Source: Arthrobotrys musiformis
Taxonomy: Eukaryota > Ascomycota > Orbiliomycetes > Orbiliales > Orbiliaceae
Direction of reading: 5' to 3'
Assembly (NCBI GenBank): GCA_036971715.1
Contig: JAVHJL010000007.1
Location: forward strand, 186,001-250,000
DNA length: 64,000 nt
Part shown: positions 12,226-23,209 of the stretch, piece by piece
How the letters are laid out: every line of letters starts with the position of its first letter
Position numbering within the stretch: position 1 is the stretch's first letter
Translations under genes and position numbers: made by a program
Notes under the pieces: model-generated
What the model was told of the DNA's origin: nothing
The model's database searches: none
What the model saw: only the letters and a program-made list of their open reading frames with translations

Positions 12226-13996
12226 ATGCCGGTACCCGTGCGCCAGAAGAAGCCTGGTAAGCTAGCTTTGTTGGGAATATAATATAATTCTAAGCTCTGT
12301 ATTGGAGTACAATATTATTCTAAACTCTGATCATTTGAATTTCGTAAATTTGTCTAGTCGAAGTCCACTTCATCGTTTCCACAGATACGACAAAGGCAGA
12401 CGCCGACACTCGAAAGTTCATCCGCAGCCATGTCATGCTCGGAAAAAATTTGGGCCGTCCGAGGCCTGACAGAAGGAAGAAAAAGGCAGCGCAGGATCCT
12501 AAAGACCAATCCAAAGGAATCGATGGATCGAAAAATAGTCAAGATGCAGAAGAAGGACTAGGGAAATTGGATGAACTAGATGGCTGTTGGCTACCGCTCC
12601 ACAGCTCTCTCGTCTCATACCAAGGTCGGCCGCGGGCTAGCTTGCCGCCCAGGGTAGGTGGCGACTTCACAGGCTTGGAATTCGCCGCACCTACGAACCC
12701 GAGTATCATTTGTGAAATTATAAAATGTCCGAATCCCTCTAAATCCTTGGAGGATTCAAAAGCTCTGGATCCCAAAGAGCCTTAGCTAATAGGTTTTGAA
12801 CAGTCGCAAAATCCTCAAAGAAAATATTGTTTCCACTGGAACCTGTTATAGAATTTAACCACAACGATAGACAATGGTGGGACGCACTAACAGTCGACCC
12901 GGCATATCTCAACACCACAGCCTTCATGGCTTACGCCTACGTTGATCTCGTGAAAGGCCGTAGATACGGCCCTATGCTTCCCGAAGCTGCATTTCATTTT
13001 GTACAGTCAGTACACATGCTCCGAGAACGGCTGATAACACCCGATAAGGGACTCCTTTTCTCGGACTCAACTTTGTTCTTGGTGTTATCGCTAGCGTTGT
13101 ATTCACATATGAGCGGCGATGGAGCGACGGCGAGAAATCATATGAAGGGCCTTAGTAGGATTGTAGGACTCCGTGGTGGTATTCGCACCTTTCGGCATAA
13201 CGAGAAGCTCTTAATGGAGATCCTAAGGTATAACCCCCCTTAAGATTACAACAGCCCGCTGAAATAGGATTCTAAAAATACATATCTTGGTAGATGTGAT
13301 CTGGGAATTGCTCTTCACAACGGCACCATCCCGATCTTTTTCCTCGACCAACCATTTCTAGAACCTCTCTTTCCGTACCCAGACCACACACCTTACATCG
13401 CCATTCCAAAGGGTATCCATCCATCAACCGAAAAGTTCCTTGAAAATATTGCACCCGTTTTAGCCGAAGCCTGGATTTTTTTGAAGGGATTCTGCTACTT
13501 AATGAACTCGGCCTCGGAATCAAACCGCCGGCTTCCACAGTCAACACTAATGAACACAATGGCATCGATAATGTACCGTCTCCTCTCCATGTCCTTCAAA
13601 CAGGAGTCGATAGATGAGGCGATCCGTCTCGGCCTCCTTTCATTTTCATCTTACATTTTCCTTCGTTGGCAAAGTGTAAACCTTGCATATGTCCACCTCC
13701 CAACGGTCTACAAATCCTCTTTAGTAAATCTAAACATCTCCCAAGAATTCCCACCGGAAATGATGCTCTGGCTGTTGATGGTCGGTGCAATTTCTGTATT
13801 TGGAGAAGAGGATAATGTATGGTTGAAGCCGTGGTTGAAGGTTAACTTTGAGCTTTGTGGAGTTAGCGGATGGGAGGACTTGAAGAGAGTATTGAAGGGG
13901 TTAATGTGGATGGGTTTTATCTTTGACGAGGCAGGGGAAAAGATTTATGAAGGGTGTATAGGGGATAAAGAGGCGCGTGTAACCGCTATTGCCTAA
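12226..13996 (+). CDS. Fungal-specific transcription-factor-like protein (fungal_trans_2 / DUF3468 type), no zinc cluster
   Basis: Four exons, 12226-12256 (31 bp), 12358-12726, 12804-13227 and 13294-13996, give 508 residues. The N-terminus has the family signature F-I-V-S-T ... RKFIRSHVM (RSHVM at 33-37) followed by a basic stretch GRPRPDRRKKK. Then come PPRVGG, an LFPLEPVIEF segment, helical regulator-domain repeats, and RCDLGIALHNG at the exon 3/4 join. No Zn2Cys6 cluster is present, as is usual for this subgroup, so direct DNA binding is uncertain. Three introns are supported by restored motifs. The exon 2/3 donor is the weakest: GTCCGA at 12727 is non-consensus, and a GTGAAA at 12712 is an alternative that would drop five residues. 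Without that intron a stop at 12783 would make the gene look broken. Confidence 0.8.
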
Positions 13997-14881
13997 CCAT
14001 TAACCTGGACCACCCTGGGTGAGGCTGGGAACGAGACCACGTTAACCCCATATTTCGGCATCTATATAGTACCTACTTAGCTACTTAGGTAAGTAGGTAC
14101 TTAGTTATCATCACATTAATCTCTACTTCCAACTCCTAGTATGTATCTTAGCATCGATGTTCTAGGACTTATAATTAGCTTCTCTAAACGATCAATATTA
14201 TAATATTCTAAACAGCTTCCCGTTGGTGATTTGCTTAGCCACACTGCGAAAAATAGACGTCCGCGGTAGAATTTTAGGATTTTTGGGGTACATAGCCGCG
14301 ATGCTAGGGTACATACGGCTGATTAGCCCATTCATTTTTCTATCAAAGCCACTTATTCAGGTATTATTACTATTGGCTTTTTTGTGGTGGTTGGTTTTAT
14401 AAATTTGAGTATTTGAATAGGGGGGTAGAACTTCTTATTAACTTTGCGAAGGCAGTATATAAGCTAAGGTGATTAGTTTCATGTGATTCGACGATGAATC
14501 CGCTTTTGTGATATAGCTTCACGGAAGGGGTTCAGGGTATACGGGTAGAGTCTCAGAACCGTGGTTTAATAATTGCCAAGCGTGCGCACAGTTCACCGCA
14601 TCTGGGGAAGACCACCAGGTGAACCTGGACGCGTAACCAGCACTAGCCTCATAAATACATTCCAAAGGTTCCAGTCGGTCCTTCTAGGTTTTTAATCAAG
14701 TTTCCTTTCAAGCCTTCCTTCTCTGCTAGCTGTTCTACACGGCTATGACCTAATTTCAACTGCTTAAGTTATAACTTTGACACTTTTCTGAATTATACTT
14801 GTCTTCTCGTACCCAGTCTTCCCACCAAGGGTGCACCCGGGTGGCCATTTCAGATAGCCTATACTATATATACACATTTCG
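13997..14881. other. Intergenic region between regulator and bZIP genes
   Basis: 885 bp with no coding frame. It contains the TAAGTAGGTAC hairpin at 14069-14100. A TATA-like ACTATATATAC lies about 20 bp before the bZIP start codon. Confidence 0.55.
14069..14100. repeat. Perfect 11-bp inverted repeat (hairpin) GTACCTACTTA/TAAGTAGGTAC
   Basis: Arms at 14069-14079 and 14090-14100 are exact reverse complements with a 10-nt loop that itself contains CTACTTAGG. It sits 73 bp after the regulator stop codon. Related TAAGTA/TACCTA pieces recur elsewhere, for example near 3053, 17138, 28146 and 62942. It could serve in 3'-end formation or be a mobile-repeat remnant. Confidence 0.7.
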
Positions 14882-15883
14882 ATGCCTGACCTTTCAGAAG
14901 CCTGGGACGTCCACGACGATTGGACCGGGATAACCAACACTACTGAGCGGAAGCGAAGACAAAATCGCCTTGCTCAGAGACTTTATCGTTAGTTTGGATT
15001 CCCCGGCCAACGTCTCTATTTCAAACCATTCGTTACTGATATTTTACACATTTCAGGCCGAAGAAAACATTTAGAAAAGTTTACCGTCCGGGTTTCGAAT
15101 ACTTCTGGGGAAAGGAGTTCCGCTACCTCAGAAGTGACAGGAGATTCTACCCTCAAGGGTGTAACCGAAGAACCCCCGATCGTGGTTCGTGCCCGCCAAA
15201 CGCAGCCAGATGTTGTCAACTACGCAGACGGTCTCTTGCTTGTTCTCTGCCCTCAGAATCGCGAGAAGGCTACCGAGTTTGTGCAAAGGTTCTTTGCGGA
15301 CTTTAGATTACAAATTCCGGGAGACCTGTCACTGACAGTTCATATAAATGTCCTCAGCGCTTGGTGCCATAATGCGCTTGTGCTGTCTATCCCGTTCGAC
15401 GAACTCTACAATGACGATGGGATTTCGCCGTTTAATTCACGTCGCCTAACACCCCAGAGAGCTGGCGCGCCAACGCCGTCGTTTCCTGTGGACCTCTGCC
15501 CTACGGAGGTACAGAGAACTATAGTTCACCATCCATGGGTTGATTTGATCCCCGTTCCTCGAATGAGGGATAATATCCTCCGTGGATTGGAGGCCGGTCT
15601 GTTTGAAGAAGACGAGCTATGCCGCGAACTGGCAGGCGCAGATAATACCGACGACGCCATGCAAATGTCATTTCTAGTTTGGGGAGAGTCTTGGGATGTA
15701 AAAAACTGGGAACTAGGCGCAGGTTTTATCCAGAGATGGGGATTTTTAGTGCATGGATGTCCCGAGATTTTAGAGGCTACCAATATTTGGCGCGAGAAAC
15801 GAGGCGAGTCTAAAATCGAGATAACCGAAGATATGAGATCTAGAATTGTCGATGTTACAGAAACAGAGAGTTCGATTCACTAA
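14882..15883 (+). CDS. bZIP-type transcription factor with DUF3425 domain
   Basis: Two exons, 14882-14987 and 15057-15883, joined in phase across a GTTAGT...CAG intron, give 310 residues. The basic region RKRRQNRLAQRLYRRRKH (23-40) carries the NxxAQxxxR DNA-contact signature (Asn28, Ala31, Gln32, Arg36). The usual heptad leucines after it are nearly absent, so dimerisation is unclear. The C-terminal half matches the DUF3425 domain of Pezizomycotina bZIP proteins, including HHPWVDLIPVPRMRDNIL and WGESWDVKNWE, ending in IQRWGFLVHGCPEILEATN-like sequence. Such proteins act as nuclear regulators of local or stress genes. Neighbours are another regulator upstream and an SDR convergent downstream, 182 bp between stops. 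Confidence 0.88.
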
Positions 15884-16065
15884 ACTATCAATTCTACAAA
15901 GAAGACAAGAAGAAAATACCACAAAACTATGGCCACGTATTGCTAAGGCGATAAAACATAGGGAGCAGATAGATCGGTAAACCAGGTAGAGACTGTAGAA
16001 TGGAAAGCGACACACCCAGAAATTAAGCATTAACTCCTATCGTAAAAATTACCCTCCTTTCCTTC

Positions 16066-16983
16066 CTAGAGATGGGGACCGAGTTCTTTCTGAGTCCAAT
16101 TCCACAGTTTTTCTTGGAGCTCGTGGTTTTGGCTGGGCTTTGAGCGCTTCCAGTCCAAACCGGTGGGAGCGTAGCAACCTCCATTCTCCGCGTCAGGGCT
16201 GGTGGCCGCCCAAATTTGGTTATAAGCACCTTTTTCAACCGGTGTAGCGGCCAGATATATCGCAGTGTTGAGAAAAGCCTTGAGGAAGAATCCGGAGGCC
16301 TCGTGGTGGAGGTTTGTTGCTACCATCCCAGGGTGGACGGTAATATACTTGACATCCTTGAATCTCTCAGCAAGTGCCAACGTGTAGTGAATATTTGCAA
16401 TTTTCGAAGTACAGTAGCGAGCGGCAGTGTGGCGTGTCGGGCATGTGGTCCTCAATTCGTCGAAGTTGTAGATGTCTTCTGGGGCCATTCTTTCGGATGC
16501 TGAAGATACATTGACGACGCGGGTTTGGGGATTGATAGTCGCTGTCTTGCGGAGTATCGGTTGGAGAAGTTGTATGAATAGTGCAGTGCCCATATGGTTT
16601 GTCCCGAACTGGATTTCGTAGTTCTCTTTGGTGAGGCCTTCGGCTACCATCATGATTCCGGCATTGTTGACAAGAATATCCAGGCGAGATTCGGTATCTT
16701 GGATTGTTTTGGCAGCAGCCTTGATGCTTTCAAAGGAGGAGAGGTCCAAATGCAGGAACGAAATCGGGGCCGCATTGGGGTTATCGGCCTTAAGTTGCTT
16801 GATGGCAGCTCCGGCTTTCTCAGCAGATCGCGCGGCCAAATAGATTCGAGCGGGATTGTGTTTCGCGAGTTGCCGTATTGTTTCGAAACCGAGGCCAACA
16901 TTGCCTCCGGTCACGATGATAACATTCCCCTTGAGGTCAGGGATATCTCTGTTTGGGTTGTATCCCTTGCTGTTCCAAAACAT
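16066..16983 (-). CDS. Short-chain dehydrogenase/reductase (SDR), second of two
   Basis: A single-exon 305-residue protein starting at the ATG at 16981-16983 (MFWNSKGYNP). A longer frame reaches 17076, but the additional 31 residues lie outside the family. Motifs: TGGNVGLG cofactor loop (25-32), NNAG (106-109), serine in VNVSSAS (160-161), and YCTSK with Tyr190 and Lys194. The PGMVAT segment after the active site is typical of retinol-dehydrogenase/WWOX-like SDRs. Substrate is unknown. It is clearly homologous to the SDR at 10406-11498 but diverged, and lacks that gene's C-terminal intron. It is convergent with the bZIP gene. Confidence 0.9.
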   Translation of the reverse strand: MFWNSKGYNPNRDIPDLKGNVIIVTGGNVGLGFETIRQLAKHNPARIYLAARSAEKAGAAIKQLKADNPNAAPISFLHLDLSSFESIKAAAKTIQDTESRLDILVNNAGIMMVAEGLTKENYEIQFGTNHMGTALFIQLLQPILRKTATINPQTRVVNVSSASERMAPEDIYNFDELRTTCPTRHTAARYCTSKIANIHYTLALAERFKDVKYITVHPGMVATNLHHEASGFFLKAFLNTAIYLAATPVEKGAYNQIWAATSPDAENGGCYAPTGLDWKRSKPSQNHELQEKLWNWTQKELGPHL

Positions 16984-19376
16984 GATGCTTATAATAGCTT
17001 GGAAGGGACGATATGTACTAACTATAGTCGATAGTATACGGGTATCCTGCTTTGGAAATAAAAGTATTATGAACAAACAAAAGTGAGAGGGTTAAGATTA
17101 AATATTCGAGACGGACAAAAAAAGGGAAAACTCCTTGGTAAGTAAGTCTCTTAGGTATATGTATATGTGTAAGTGTATATATCGGTTGAAGCTGGATCGA
17201 ATAACTTTCTTAGAATCAATGGGCGGCGAAGCTGAACTTTATATCTGCCTTCCCGACTTAAGTCCGCGCTGCATGTCCACGTAAACCCGCACGCTGATAT
17301 GTCAATTAAGGTTTCCGTTGGAAACCTCAAGGGGCCAATTGCAACCTGATCAAGAATATTTTTTTTATTTTATTTTGACAAGAAGATCAAATCTCCACTT
17401 GTGCTCAACTTCATAGTATGAATTCATCGAATTCGACAGGGGTTTAGCCTGTTGTGGGATAGTTGCTGCATCTGCATTACACCCCTGCAAGTGGCTTTCT
17501 GACACCCCTGCTGACACAAAAAGTGGCGGGATCCGATAGCTAAACGTATTGCGTTCGATAACAGTTCGCGCGAGGTCGAGATCGATAGAATCCGCGCTTG
17601 ATGCAGATGGACTTCTAGCTTCCGTACATACGCAAGTAAAGTACCTAGATCCAGGTATAGTGGCCGAGGCGGATTCGGTCAGCGGCAATTTTAAATCCCC
17701 GACTGACCAGGAACCGGAACTCCGGTCTCACAAGATTAAGGTTTCCGTTCCGACGTATTAGCTTGGGAGCCGTCTGCAAAGATCTTAAAAAGAACACCGG
17801 AGCGCCCTTCTCGATTCTAGGAGGTTCTACTATTGCATGGATCTTTCAATCAATAGAATTCAATCTAGGTGGTGGTTTTGGTGTTATAGACCAATTTAAC
17901 TGGCTGGTCCCTTGGCCTTGGCTTTGATTGGGATTGCATGTCCATTATCGATATCGAGATGGATTTTAAGTACAAATGTATTAAATTTCATCTGTCTGTT
18001 CTTATATTGAATAAGCATGCATCCTCACATTTGTTTCTATCACAGAATCTTTTGGCCACCTACGCAATGATCAAGAGAACCCCGAGATATATCAGCCGTT
18101 TTGCAGCATCAAAATCCAACGCAACTCGTCGGCTATAATATTCTATGACAACTCAAACCGACGAATCGATAGGTTCGATTTGCACACTCTGTTGTGTTTA
18201 AATTCCGTAACCTTAACTATGGTAATTTGTTTCCGCAAAAGGCTGGTAGTGTTCGAGGTGCATTACCTTAAAGCAAGCCACTGGAACCAGCCGTCAGTGC
18301 CAGAAGGATGCATCGAGACCAATCTGTGCGTTCATGTGAACATTCTGGATATTGGGGAAGCTCGTCCTATACCTTGTATCCTCAACACAAAATTTTCGAA
18401 CCGTCGACCAAGATGAGTCAATGGCGAGTTCTGGATCTAGAACCCTACAAAGGAACATTTCCTTTAGCGGTTGTTGCAATTACATGGAGCTCATGACGTT
18501 AGCGAAGAGCTCGTATTTACGAGGAAGGGCAGCTGGCACGGGAATTGAGGGGCTCAAAAGACGAGTTGGGGAACCGGAAGGAGGGGAATGCGCATATGCA
18601 GAGCAAAGAAGGTGGGCAATCGTAGTGCCAAGGCAGAAACTGGAAGCGTGGGCGCAGACCTGTGCGTGATTTATAATTAGTAGTGCGGGGCAGAATGCAT
18701 CTGGGAAATCAAATCCTTTGGAGGCGAGTCGACAATACAATTATGAAGAAATGGCAACGAAGAAAAGTAAAAATAATATGGTGAACTATTGTCTCGTATA
18801 CCAGAGTTAGCCGGAGGGTGAACTGGGGATTATTTAGGTCCATTATCTGAGTTCGATCGTAAGGAATATAAAAACTTTTGTGGACTCTAACAAGATGCTT
18901 CCAAAACTTTGATCATGAATGCAATCGTCAGTTCAACAATCTTATACTAAATTGGCGCCGTACTGATTCTAAAGCAGACGGTTAGCTATCTATCCATGGT
19001 TGTACAGCTCTATTGCTTGAGCCTGAGGCTCCTAGGCATGCTGGCACGAGACCTGCAGATATGCAAGGCGGTGATTACTATACACACTCTGCATATTCGT
19101 TTGCTGATATAGCCGCAATAGGTTGACTGGCCATGTTCCATGGGCAAACTCCTCAACTGTTAATCGGGAGGGAATCTGAACTAGAACTACAATGAAAGAG
19201 TGGATGCGTATCTGCCAACATATATATACTGTAAAGGGCTTACTTAATTAATAACCTTGGACTAATTTTAATCAATTCTCTCCGTCTATATTTTTAATAC
19301 AGTGTATCCTTAGGTACTAGATGCTTGAATTTGTATGATTTATCGTGCCCGAATTTTTCCTTGAAAATATATCGAT
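16984..19376. other. Intergenic region, 2.4 kb
   Basis: No recognisable gene. A small inverted repeat GGTTTCC-GTT-GGAAACC occurs at about 17310-17326, and part of the same sequence (AAGGTTTCCGTT) recurs near 17737. Short frames at 18350-18740 have no family features. The last 200 bases before 19377 are AT-rich promoter-like sequence. Confidence 0.5.
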
Positions 19377-21701
19377 ATGGCATCGATATCCTCCAGCTCG
19401 ACGTCTCTAGTCTCGGACAAGCGGACACTTCCACAACACCAATCTGGATTCCTGAAAGGCCCACGACGTCTTCTATCAGCATTTCTTGTCGTCACCAAAG
19501 CCGCTGGCGTGAATATCATAAACTTCATAGTCGCATACAGAAATTCAGAGCTCAGACCCGAGCGACCAAAAGTTGCTATCGACGGACGAAAATGGGTCTC
19601 TTTATCACGTTGCGTGGGAATACACATCCTGCCGGTTCTTGCGACTATTACTATATTCTGGTTAAATGGCGTTAACTACTATATAGGAGGGAACCTCGCC
19701 GCTTCTAGTAATGAAGAAACGGACAAGGCGTATTTGAACATACTTCAAGTCGCCGCCAAAGCACAGGAGCTGCTTGTTCTAGGTTCCCTAGCCACCATGG
19801 TGGCGGACTATGTTAGGTATCATGCATGCGTGGGAGACGGGGTTCCTTTCGCAGCACTCACGGCGTCGTTTACATTTACTTCCCTCGGGTACATATACAG
19901 CCCCGAATACTGGTCCGTTCTTTTGGAAATACCGTCTGGTACTGCGAAAGCAATTACTCGAAAACTCCTCTTTGCGATATTCCTCTTGGCGGTTACCGTA
20001 GCTGGTGCTTTTATTGGTCCAGCGACCGCTATTACTATCATACCTGCTATCGATTGGTTCCCCGCTGGAAGTCCTATTGTCAACATCAACTTACCTCCAG
20101 GAACCAGCAGTGAATTGCCTCTCACACTCACATCCAGCAATGTACCTCGCAACTGCTCCAATGCAAACGCTACCCTAAGCGACCCTGCGTGCCCAGCTGC
20201 GGGTTATTACTCTATAATGAGTTGGGCTAGAAGCATCGGGAAACGGGACCCGCTTTATTACATAGGAGTACAACAATATAATCCCAAAGTAGTCAACAGC
20301 GACTTCGCGACCGAAATAATCTTCCAACCCATCTTCGAACTGCGCCGTTACTTCAACATTATCCGCTGCGGACAACCGAAGTACAGAGAAATGGCTGTTT
20401 TGCTGGATGAGAGGAGGAACTGGCAGTATCGTCTTCTTACTTTGTCAAATTTCGACCTTGGGAGGTATCGCTATCGATTCCGGTCCGATGCGAAAGTTAA
20501 CTTTCGTTCCGAAGCACCCCGTACTTTGGTGATTTGTGATCAAACGGTGGCCCTCGCAAATGCTACAGTATTGGCATTTCCGATACCGCAAACTGCCGAT
20601 GGTTGGGAAACCGCTCCGGATGCAGAGAAATTTGCGTTAAGCGTTGAGACAAACATCCTTTCTTACGTCACGGCGAATATAACGACGGGTGGTGCACCGA
20701 TAGTCGAGAAATGGGCTGAGTGGGCGGGAGTCAATTCGACAGCCGGGTTTCGGGACCCCAAATGGCGCCTGCAATGGGTACGGTCGGAATCGCGCGAAAA
20801 CTCAGATCCAGATATAGCATCAGCACGGGCCGTCGTTTACGCTCCGACTTCAGACCAATCCGACGGTACGAGCCGGATTGCATTTACATGCAGTATAATA
20901 TCGCATTGGCTTCCGTCCAAAAGTTCCGTCGACGTAAACTTGGACGTATCCATCCGACAATTCACTTCGAAGCAGACGATCGAGCATGAGTTTGCTAAAA
21001 CAAGCGTGAAGGAGTTTTATAAGGATAATGATACAGCTACGTACCGACGGTCATACATCGACCAAGATCCCATAATGCTCGAACCGGATTGGCTGGATGC
21101 TTTAACCCCAAACATTATGTCGCCGCAAGACTATGACACACGAGGCCGAGAGCTCACCATCGAGAACACCTTGACGGATTCACTTGGCGGTGACGCTGCC
21201 TTGGATGATTTCGGCAACGACCTGGCCATCTCATCCATTCTATGCGCTACTGTCAGCGACGGCCTCTCCCGGATCAACACCAACAGCGTACCGTACCCGT
21301 TTACGTCGTCCGAAAATTTCTATCCTCTCGATTTGAATTTTGAAGTCCAGGGCTACGGATACAAGACTGACTCGAGAACATCCCAATGGGCGTTGGCACT
21401 CCTTGCTGGTCATCTCTTGCTAGTGTTATTACACGTCGCTTGGACGATATCTATCAGCCGGTCGTTTAAAGCCTGGGAGACGTTTTCTGAGGTTATAGCT
21501 TTGGTGTTAAACTCTGACAAGTCAGATGTTGTGGATAATTGCTGTGCTGGGATTGAAAGATTCAGTACACTCAGCAATACCGTTTTGATCCGAGAAGTAG
21601 GGGAAGATAAGAGGTTGGGAGTGGTTTTCAGCAAGGACGTTGATGCAGCCGGGCTGAAGCTGGACAAGGTATCTGCAGATGTGAAATACCCCATTTATTA
21701 A
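19377..21701 (+). CDS. Large hypothetical multi-pass membrane protein
   Basis: A single-exon protein of 774 residues. The N-terminal 70 residues are Ser/Thr- and Arg-rich and probably cytosolic. Hydrophobic segments lie at about 80-100 (VGIHILPVLATITIFWLNG), 130-150, 195-220 (FAIFLLAVTVAGAFIG) and 670-695 (WALALLAGHLLLVLL). A long region of about 440 residues between the third and fourth segments is polar, has potential N-glycosylation sites (NCS, NAT, NIT, NST) and paired cysteines, so it is probably lumenal or extracellular. This architecture is common among uncharacterised, rapidly evolving Pezizomycotina surface proteins. I cannot assign a function. The start is the first ATG of the frame, in AT-rich surroundings. 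Confidence 0.85.
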   Translation: MASISSSSTSLVSDKRTLPQHQSGFLKGPRRLLSAFLVVTKAAGVNIINFIVAYRNSELRPERPKVAIDGRKWVSLSRCVGIHILPVLATITIFWLNGVNYYIGGNLAASSNEETDKAYLNILQVAAKAQELLVLGSLATMVADYVRYHACVGDGVPFAALTASFTFTSLGYIYSPEYWSVLLEIPSGTAKAITRKLLFAIFLLAVTVAGAFIGPATAITIIPAIDWFPAGSPIVNINLPPGTSSELPLTLTSSNVPRNCSNANATLSDPACPAAGYYSIMSWARSIGKRDPLYYIGVQQYNPKVVNSDFATEIIFQPIFELRRYFNIIRCGQPKYREMAVLLDERRNWQYRLLTLSNFDLGRYRYRFRSDAKVNFRSEAPRTLVICDQTVALANATVLAFPIPQTADGWETAPDAEKFALSVETNILSYVTANITTGGAPIVEKWAEWAGVNSTAGFRDPKWRLQWVRSESRENSDPDIASARAVVYAPTSDQSDGTSRIAFTCSIISHWLPSKSSVDVNLDVSIRQFTSKQTIEHEFAKTSVKEFYKDNDTATYRRSYIDQDPIMLEPDWLDALTPNIMSPQDYDTRGRELTIENTLTDSLGGDAALDDFGNDLAISSILCATVSDGLSRINTNSVPYPFTSSENFYPLDLNFEVQGYGYKTDSRTSQWALALLAGHLLLVLLHVAWTISISRSFKAWETFSEVIALVLNSDKSDVVDNCCAGIERFSTLSNTVLIREVGEDKRLGVVFSKDVDAAGLKLDKVSADVKYPIY

Positions 21702-22093
21702 GATACTTGTATATTGAGTTGGGGACTGTTGGATTTCTTCCGCATGGCAACCATTTGTTTTCTTGTTTGGATGATTGGTAATCAACATTCGCCCGGTCAC
21801 GGGACAGCGTTATGTCCATTTCCGCGACTTAATTCCCGTTTTTCTCCTGAACTCAATGGCATTTACATCTTTGCCAGCATTTTAATACACGGCGAAGCAG
21901 ATATAAAAGGCCATTGAGGTTTCCGTACATTATCACAGTCTAAAGCACATTATTACATCATACTAGTACTAGTCCACGGACGGACGTCGACGGCAATCCG
22001 ACTCTTGTCAATTGCCACACAACACCATCCGAACTGTTGCATTTTAGACTCCCATCGAGACTTGTCCTGACAACTTTAACCACAGCTCTCACG
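21702..22093. other. Intergenic region before the glycosylase gene
   Basis: 392 bp, promoter-like. The glycosylase frame stays open 19 codons upstream of its first ATG but with no ATG start there. No other feature was seen. Confidence 0.5.
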
Positions 22094-23209
22094 ATGGTTT
22101 CTCGAAACCACAAGAAATCCACAACCGTGGAGGCTATCAGAGTATCCGCTCGTATATCGATGCGGCTGAAGTCCTCGAAGCCTACGGCGCCGATTAGTAA
22201 GGTGACAAAAGTGACTGCTAAAACTACTTCTACTACCGCGAACGGAGTTACGAAGAAAAGAACAACAACCGTTAAGACTACCGTTGCAAAAAAAGTATCT
22301 AGAAAAGCAAAAGCATCTGCAAAGAGCAAGAATGCTAGCTTGATCGAGAGTAAAGAGGAGGGCGACAGTGATGGTGAGACAGAGGGCGCGGAAAGCGATG
22401 ACAAGACCGAGAAGGGCCCGCGACCCCCCAAATACGACCCTTCGCCGGTCGAGCCCACTCTTCCCACTGTCGCTGGAGAACTAAGAGGAGAAGTGGGAGA
22501 ATACGATGTCCACCCGGGTATAACCCACCTACTCACCGCTAACCCCTCTTTATCCACCATCATCGCCCGTCATCCTTGCACCCTCTTCTCCCCCTCCGGT
22601 CTCCTCGAGCCTGTCAATCCATTTCATTCTCTATGCTCAGGCATAATCTCTCAACAAGTCTCTTCCGCCGCCGCAACATCCATAAAATCCCGTTTCATAA
22701 CCCTTTTCAACGACAAAAATATCTTCCCGCCCCCATCCGAAATCCTAACCAAGGATATACCCACACTCAGAACCGCCGGTTTATCCCAACGAAAAGCAGA
22801 ATACATCACCGGCCTCGCCGAGCTTTTCGTCTCGGGAGAACTTACGAATGAAATCTTGTTGGAATCATCGGACGAGGTCGTTACCGAGAAGTTGATAAAA
22901 GTAAGAGGGTTGGGATTGTGGTCTATACAAATGTTTCTCTTGTTCGCTTTGAAACGCACAGATGTGTTTGCGACTGGCGACCTGGGGATTCAACGGGGGA
23001 TGGCGATCTTGGCGGGGAGAGATGTTAACAAGTTGAAGTTTTCGAAACCGGGAAAGGCCGGGAAATGGAAGTATATGGCTGAGGAGGAGATGATCAAGTT
23101 GGCGGAGGCGTATAGTCCTTATAGAAGCTTGCTGAGTTGGTACCTCTGGCGATTGGCGGATACAGATGTTGAAGTTCTAAAGGGCGTGGACAAGACCAAG
23201 AAAGAGTAG
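22094..23209 (+). CDS. MAG1: DNA-3-methyladenine glycosylase (AlkA/Mag1 type)
   Basis: A single-exon protein of 371 residues. It excises alkylated purines from DNA to start base excision repair in the nucleus. Residues 1-115 are Lys/Thr/Ser-rich, low complexity and basic, likely holding nuclear localisation signals and non-specific DNA contacts. The HhH-GPD domain follows: SLCSGIISQQVS helix, LRTAGLSQRKAEYI, the helix-hairpin-helix KVRGLGLWSIQ (269-279), and the catalytic aspartate in TGDLGIQRG (Asp296), ending with SLLSWYLWRLAD. The ATG at 22094 is the first true start of the frame. It is convergent with the Aim19-like gene downstream, 283 bp between stops. Confidence 0.92.
   Translation: MVSRNHKKSTTVEAIRVSARISMRLKSSKPTAPISKVTKVTAKTTSTTANGVTKKRTTTVKTTVAKKVSRKAKASAKSKNASLIESKEEGDSDGETEGAESDDKTEKGPRPPKYDPSPVEPTLPTVAGELRGEVGEYDVHPGITHLLTANPSLSTIIARHPCTLFSPSGLLEPVNPFHSLCSGIISQQVSSAAATSIKSRFITLFNDKNIFPPPSEILTKDIPTLRTAGLSQRKAEYITGLAELFVSGELTNEILLESSDEVVTEKLIKVRGLGLWSIQMFLLFALKRTDVFATGDLGIQRGMAILAGRDVNKLKFSKPGKAGKWKYMAEEEMIKLAEAYSPYRSLLSWYLWRLADTDVEVLKGVDKTKKE

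Noticed and set aside
12226..13996. Regulator gene as a frameshifted pseudogene
   Set aside because: All frame changes are explained by introns with proper branch sites and restored motifs, so a functional gene is more likely.
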